Positions 60,342 through 64,000 of a stretch of 64,000 nucleotides of DNA are shown here, in pieces. The stretch comes from an uncultured Acidobacteriota bacterium. GTDB lineage: Bacteria > Acidobacteriota > Terriglobia > Terriglobales > Acidobacteriaceae. The translations under genes were made by a program, and so were the position numbers. The stretch spans positions 317,943 through 381,942 of the forward strand of contig CAILAC010000012.1 of NCBI GenBank assembly GCA_903832055.1, given 5' to 3'. Position 1 is the stretch's first letter; every line of letters begins with the position of its first letter. Under the pieces are notes generated by a model, which saw only the letters and a program-made list of their open reading frames with translations, searched no databases and had not been told where the DNA came from.

Positions 60342-61706
60342 ATGGATACGCCGATGAAAAATCTTAACCGCCGCAATTTTCTCAGGAACGCCGCACTGAC
60401 CACCGCGGGCACGCTTGGCGGGGCAAAACTACATGCACTCGCCCGCCCCGCCGCTGACGAACCGCGCCGGATCGGACCCAATGACAACATCCAGCTCGCG
60501 CTGATTGGTGCCGGAATTCAGGGGCAGGGCGATACCCGTACCGCCATCCAGGTCCCAGGCGTCAAGCTCGTGGCCGTCGCCGATTGCTATCAGGGCCGCC
60601 TCGACCACAGCAAGGAAATGTGGGGCAAAGACATCTTCACCACACGCCATTACGAAGAACTGCTGTCGCGCAAGGATATCGACGCCGTCATCGTGGCGAC
60701 CCCGGACCACTGGCACAAGCAGGCCTCGGTCGATGCGATGAAGGCCGGCAAAGACGTCTATTGCGAAAAGCCGATGATCCATCTCTACTCTGACGGGCCA
60801 GAGATGATTGAGGCGGCGCGGTCGACGGGCCGCATCATCCAGGTAGGCAGCCAGCGGGTCAGCTCGACGGTTTATGCAAAAGCCAAACAACTGTTGGCCG
60901 AGGGCGCAATCGGTCAGCTCAACCTGGTCAACGCGCGCTGGGACCGCAACTCCTCGATGGGCGCGTGGAACTACACCGTGCCCCTCGACGCCTCGGAAGA
61001 GACCTGCGACTGGCCGCGCTTTCTCGGCACCGCGCCAAAAATCCCCTTCAACCCCGAGCACTTCTTCCAGTGGCGCAAGTGGAAGGCCTACGGCTCCGGT
61101 GTGGCGGGCGACCTGTTTGTCCACCTCTTCAGCGGAACTCACTTCATCACCGGCGCCAAGGGGCCCACGCGGGCTGTGGCCTCAGGCGCGCTGCGCTTCT
61201 GGAAAGATGGCCGCGACGCGCCCGACGTCATGATCGGCATTTTTGACTACGCCGAAGGATTCAACCTCAGCCTGCGCGTGAACTTCGTCGATGGCGGCGA
61301 AGAGAGCGAAGGCCTCGTCTTCACCGGCTCTGAAGGCACAATGGAGATTGCCGGCAACTCGGTGAGCGTCAGCCGGTCCCCGCGGCCCAAAGGCCCGGGG
61401 CAGACCGTCGGTACCTACACTGAAGAGATGCAGCGCCAGCTTGAGAGCAAGTACAGCAAGCAGTATCCGGAAGAACACCCAGCCGGCGTACCGCCCCTGC
61501 AGTATGACAAGTACGTGGCCGAGCCAGGCTACAGTGACAGCTATGACCACTTCAAGAACTTCTTTGAGTCGGTGCGCAGCCGCCGGCCTGTGGTCGAGGA
61601 TGCCGTGTTTGGCTTCCGCGCTGCCGGTGCAGCGCTGCTCTCAAACCTGAGCTACGAAAAGGACGCAGTCGTCCACTGGGATCCAATCGCGATGAAGGTC
61701 GTCTAA
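60342..61706 (+). CDS. Tat-exported Gfo/Idh/MocA-family oxidoreductase
   Basis: 454 residues; the ATG at 60354 is an alternative start. NLNRRNFLRNAALTTAGTLG is a twin-arginine signal. The Rossmann domain contains IQLALIGAGIQGQGDTRTAI; later come VIVATPDHWHKQASVDAMKAGKDVYCEKPM (catalytic Lys in EKP) and the substrate domain. NAD(P) is bound in the cytoplasm before export. The family acts on sugars, inositols and glycosides. It follows the MFS gene by 63 bp, in a likely operon. Confidence 0.92.
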   Translation: MDTPMKNLNRRNFLRNAALTTAGTLGGAKLHALARPAADEPRRIGPNDNIQLALIGAGIQGQGDTRTAIQVPGVKLVAVADCYQGRLDHSKEMWGKDIFTTRHYEELLSRKDIDAVIVATPDHWHKQASVDAMKAGKDVYCEKPMIHLYSDGPEMIEAARSTGRIIQVGSQRVSSTVYAKAKQLLAEGAIGQLNLVNARWDRNSSMGAWNYTVPLDASEETCDWPRFLGTAPKIPFNPEHFFQWRKWKAYGSGVAGDLFVHLFSGTHFITGAKGPTRAVASGALRFWKDGRDAPDVMIGIFDYAEGFNLSLRVNFVDGGEESEGLVFTGSEGTMEIAGNSVSVSRSPRPKGPGQTVGTYTEEMQRQLESKYSKQYPEEHPAGVPPLQYDKYVAEPGYSDSYDHFKNFFESVRSRRPVVEDAVFGFRAAGAALLSNLSYEKDAVVHWDPIAMKVV

Positions 61707-61725
61707 TCTGGATTGACGAGTCGAT

Positions 61726-62829
61726 TTACCTCGGCAGCGGCTTCAAATCAATCGTCCGCCCGGTTTTGGCCGATTCCCGCGCCGCATCGAGTATCTGCAT
61801 GGCGACCATGTTGGTTTCAAGGGACGACAGGTCGCCATCCGGCTTGATGTCGCCTCGCAGCACCGCAGCGAGGTAGTCAAGCGAGCTCTGCTGAGCACCA
61901 GCAAGCGCCGGGGCCGCGACCTCGGTTTCTGCATTTTCGCCCGCCAGTCGAACCCGCAGGTGGTCAGCCGCTTCTGTAATGGCGTAGCCAGTCGCGCCGT
62001 AAATTTCCATATCCTTGCGCGAAAACGGCCAGTTCCAGCTAGGCTGCAGAACGGCCTGCGCGCCAGCGTAGCGAATGATGATCGTGGCGTCGTCATCCAC
62101 CTTTGGATAAGTCTCAGGCTTGTCGGTCAGGGCGACTGCGGTCACGCTCAGGGGCGTCTGGCCATGCATCAGCCAGGTCATCAGGTCGGCCCCATAGCAG
62201 CCAAAGTCAAACATCGCCCCCGCGCCGTTCTTCTCCGGGTCAGTAAGCCACCCAAGAAAGTCCGGGCTCACGCCAATCTCCTTCGGCCCCTCGTGGCCAT
62301 CGTGAACGACGACGCGGCGGAGCGTTCCCAGCTTCCCTGCATTCGCCAAACGATACGCCTCGGCGTTGCTGGCATACCAGGTGGTTTCGTAGTTCACCAG
62401 CACCTGCACATGATGCGCCCGCGCCGCCGCGCGAATCGCCCGCGCGTCTGCGATGTTGGTCGCAAGCGGCTTCTCAACCATCGAAGCGATGCCGCGCTGG
62501 GCGGCCGCCTCAATCACTTTGCGATGGTCGGCGATCGAGGTGTAAACCAGCACCGCATCAGGATGCGTCTGGTCGAGCATGACGGCGGTATCGGTGAAGA
62601 AGAGCTTGCGGTCCAGATGAAACTGCTCCGCATAGCGCGCAGCCAGCGCCGTGTCTGGCTCAGCAATGCCCACCAGCTGCATGTTTGCGTTTTTCGCGAG
62701 CGGGCCAAAGAGGCCGCGCGCGTGGTCATGCACCAGGCCGACGATGACGACGCGAACAGGCGTTGCGGCCTGAGCCGAAGCGACAGCCAGGGCGAGCAGT
62801 GCGGCGGGGAAGAACGAGCGCAGCTTCAT
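61726..62829 (-). CDS. Exported Gfo/Idh/MocA-family oxidoreductase
   Basis: 367 residues from the ATG at 62829 (AAAGG upstream). A Sec-type signal ends AQA|A, so it would be exported without cofactor, in contrast to the Tat-exported neighbour. VRVVIVGLVHDHARGLFGPL is the Rossmann start with a modified glycine pattern (GLVHDHA). VLVYTSIADHRKVIEAAAQRGIASMVEKPLATN carries the EKP Lys. The C-terminal domain is complete. It converges on the previous gene with 19 bp between stops. Substrate unknown. Confidence 0.88.
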   Translation of the reverse strand: MKLRSFFPAALLALAVASAQAATPVRVVIVGLVHDHARGLFGPLAKNANMQLVGIAEPDTALAARYAEQFHLDRKLFFTDTAVMLDQTHPDAVLVYTSIADHRKVIEAAAQRGIASMVEKPLATNIADARAIRAAARAHHVQVLVNYETTWYASNAEAYRLANAGKLGTLRRVVVHDGHEGPKEIGVSPDFLGWLTDPEKNGAGAMFDFGCYGADLMTWLMHGQTPLSVTAVALTDKPETYPKVDDDATIIIRYAGAQAVLQPSWNWPFSRKDMEIYGATGYAITEAADHLRVRLAGENAETEVAAPALAGAQQSSLDYLAAVLRGDIKPDGDLSSLETNMVAMQILDAARESAKTGRTIDLKPLPR

Positions 62830-62982
62830 GAGTGGAACCTTTCTGGTACAGCGCAGGCAAAGCGGAATGCGAATCGCAAGCCAGTATCCACTCCCCTGGG
62901 TGCGGGGCGCAAATGCGAGCAGCAGAGAGGGGATTTCCGCTACACTGAATCGAGACAGCGGCGCTCCTGCGCGGCCTCGTCT

Positions 62983-63059
<77 letters not shown>

Positions 63060-63087
63060 TTTTCTGGCGGGGATTGGTGTGCGCTTG

Positions 63088-63111
63088 AAAATGTCACACG
63101 TGTGACATTTT
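63088..63111. repeat. Perfect 24-bp palindrome
   Basis: The half-site aaaatgtcacac is followed directly by its reverse complement. It lies 28 bp after the tRNA. It could be an operator for a dimeric regulator (TGTCA/TGACA half-sites) or a hairpin terminator for the tRNA transcript, since a T-run ends each arm. Confidence 0.85.
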
Positions 63112-63232
63112 GGTGCGGAGCTGCGACCCGAAAACTGTCAAGAGGATTTGTTGGAAGTTGTTTGGTTTGTCGGTGCTGGGTTTGTGTGGAATTTGAGTTA
63201 GATATGCATGGGCGTAAATGGCTTTTGAGAAT

Positions 63233-63248
63233 ATAGCAAATATGCTAT
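63233..63248. repeat. Inverted repeat atagca/tgctat
   Basis: Six-base arms atagca and tgctat separated by four A/T bases. It lies in AT-rich DNA between the tRNA and the Rhs fragment; it might be a regulator site or recombination scar. Confidence 0.4.
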
Positions 63249-63319
63249 GTTCCACGGCCTGCGGAAAGCAGGCGGGTGGCCCATGTCTAAATACTTTTCA
63301 TCCCAAGGGTGCTGAGGGT

Positions 63320-63347
63320 GCCCCACATCTCGCTTTTGAGATGTGGG
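63320..63347. repeat. Palindromic REP-like element, copy 2
   Basis: Ten-base arms cccacatctc and gagatgtggg enclose gctttt. It shares 13 bases with the element at 45587-45616 in inverted orientation. It is preceded by a related partial unit ending gggtggcccatgtct at about 63274-63288. Confidence 0.65.
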
Positions 63348-63385
63348 TCTATCGAAGTTCAACATCTCTCGGCCTACGCACACTG

Positions 63386-64000
63386 ATGGATGTAAATTCC
63401 AATGCCGCGAACGGGCTCGACGAGAGCTACAGCTACGATGCGTTTGGCAACCTGCAACAGTCGGGCAACTACAGCTTCATCCAGGCGTATAGTCAAGACA
63501 ATCGGCTCTCAGGCTGGAGCTATGATGCGAGTGGCAATCTGTTGATTGATGGCAACAATAACGGCTATGGCTATGATGCCGAAGGGCGCGTCTCGGGCCC
63601 GATTTCCGGAATCGCCCAGTATGTCATCGGCACCAACGGGACCTACACCTTCAACCCTCAGTACAGTTACATCTACGACGGGGTCCCCGTTGACAGGTCT
63701 TCGTCAACGGGGCGGGATGCTGACGGCCAGCGCGTCAGCAAGACTGGCCCCGGCGCGGCAGATCACATCTACTTTGGCGGGCGCGAACTGGCGAGGCTCG
63801 TTGGCGGCCAGTGGACCGACCTTATTTACGGCGCATCTGGCCTGCTCGCCGAGGTGCCTGGAACGCAGAACGGTGCCCCTGTCTACCGCATGACCGACCA
63901 CCTCGGCACCCAGGTCGGCACCCTCTCCTCAACAGGACTGCTGCTCAGCGCCACAGACTACGCCCCCTTCGGGCAGGTCTTCGCGGGTGGCTCGACCGAC
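63386..64000 (+). CDS. Rhs/YD-repeat protein, C-terminal core fragment running off the window
   Basis: 205 codons open to the window edge. YD-repeats are clear: YSYDAFGNLQQSGNYSF, WSYDASGNLLIDGN, YGYDAEGRV, and then YRMTDHLGTQVGTLS and DYAPFGQ, which mark the core end before a variable toxin or tip. There is no signal peptide or N-terminal Rhs region, so the 5' part is missing or recombined away at about 63340-63386. A 39-bp palindromic insertion interrupts one YD repeat in frame (63680-63718). It may be an orphan Rhs tip left by recombination. Confidence 0.78.
   Translation, partial: MDVNSNAANGLDESYSYDAFGNLQQSGNYSFIQAYSQDNRLSGWSYDASGNLLIDGNNNGYGYDAEGRVSGPISGIAQYVIGTNGTYTFNPQYSYIYDGVPVDRSSSTGRDADGQRVSKTGPGAADHIYFGGRELARLVGGQWTDLIYGASGLLAEVPGTQNGAPVYRMTDHLGTQVGTLSSTGLLLSATDYAPFGQVFAGGSTD
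63680..63718. mobile_element. 39-bp palindromic element inserted in frame in the Rhs gene
   Basis: Perfect 10-bp arms ccccgttgac (63685-63694) and gtcaacgggg (63703-63712) with an 8-base loop lie inside the codons of a YD repeat. Removing the 39 bases restores the usual YIYDADGQR; the inserted 13 codons keep the frame. The bases gac/gat at the borders look like a short target duplication. It resembles small palindromic intragenic repeats. Confidence 0.65.

Larger units (their letters stand above)
63060..63385. other. Intergenic spacer with palindromes between tRNA and Rhs fragment
   Basis: About 325 bp, AT-richer than the genome average, with no convincing gene. It contains a 24-bp perfect palindrome (63088-63111), a 16-bp inverted repeat (63233-63248) and a REP-like element (63320-63347). 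The frame of the Rhs fragment is open back to about 63218, but no family similarity is seen there. Confidence 0.6.

Overview
The window looks like a chromosomal segment of an Acidobacteriota bacterium, probably class Terriglobia (Acidobacterium, Granulicella or Terriglobus-like). The reasons are its GC-rich coding DNA, a VWFA protein of the type first described in acidobacteria, a secreted PQQ-like propeller, many large secreted peptidases and glycosidases, DUF4252 proteins, and several twin-arginine (Tat) secreted oxidoreductase and isomerase families. The assignment is by family resemblance; there is no rRNA gene to confirm it. I see no prophage, intact insertion sequence or CRISPR array.

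Left part (1-28.7 kb). This holds the start of a 23S rRNA methyltransferase gene (rlmB, cut by the window edge), a secreted beta-propeller, an ECF sigma factor with a membrane partner, a membrane zinc-ribbon protein, an orphan LytTR response regulator, a ferredoxin-NADP reductase-like flavoprotein, an M28 peptidase, a YceH-like protein and a 931-residue secreted protein of unknown function. Next come a PIN-domain (VapC-like) gene with an unusually large partner, a Y-family DNA polymerase, and an operon of ECF sigma factor, anti-sigma-like protein and two DUF4252-like exported proteins. After these lie gluQ, a secreted DNase II homologue, a cytoplasmic alpha-amylase, a LysW-like acidic zinc ribbon paired with an exported CarboxypepD_reg protein, a second M28 peptidase, a rhomboid-fold protein without catalytic residues, fabD and ddl.

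Middle part (28.7-41.4 kb). This is a mosaic of core and accessory genes. Core genes are rpoD and dnaG on the minus strand, rocF, a Tat-exported GH1 beta-glucosidase and an EamA transporter. Accessory genes include two ParDE-like modules, a HicBA module, a frameshifted gene in AT-richer DNA, the VWFA gene and several small unknowns. The VWFA gene, a 68-residue gene and one ParDE module separate dnaG from rpoD, which are neighbours in many bacteria.

Right part (41.4-64 kb). This holds a secreted nucleoside hydrolase-like protein with an altered metal motif, an iron-sulfur photolyase, an R3H protein with an Arg/Gly-rich tail, two membrane proteins, a YgiB/YgiC-like pair and a methyltransferase. 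A carbohydrate-oriented stretch follows: two Tat-exported TIM-barrel isomerases, GH42 beta-galactosidase, an esterase-like hydrolase, a nucleoside/sugar MFS transporter and two exported Gfo/Idh/MocA oxidoreductases. A cyclic-nucleotide-domain patatin and a glycine-zipper lipoprotein lie among them. The window ends with a CAU-anticodon tRNA, a palindrome-rich spacer and the 3' part of an Rhs/YD-repeat gene that carries an apparent in-frame insertion of a 39-bp palindromic element.
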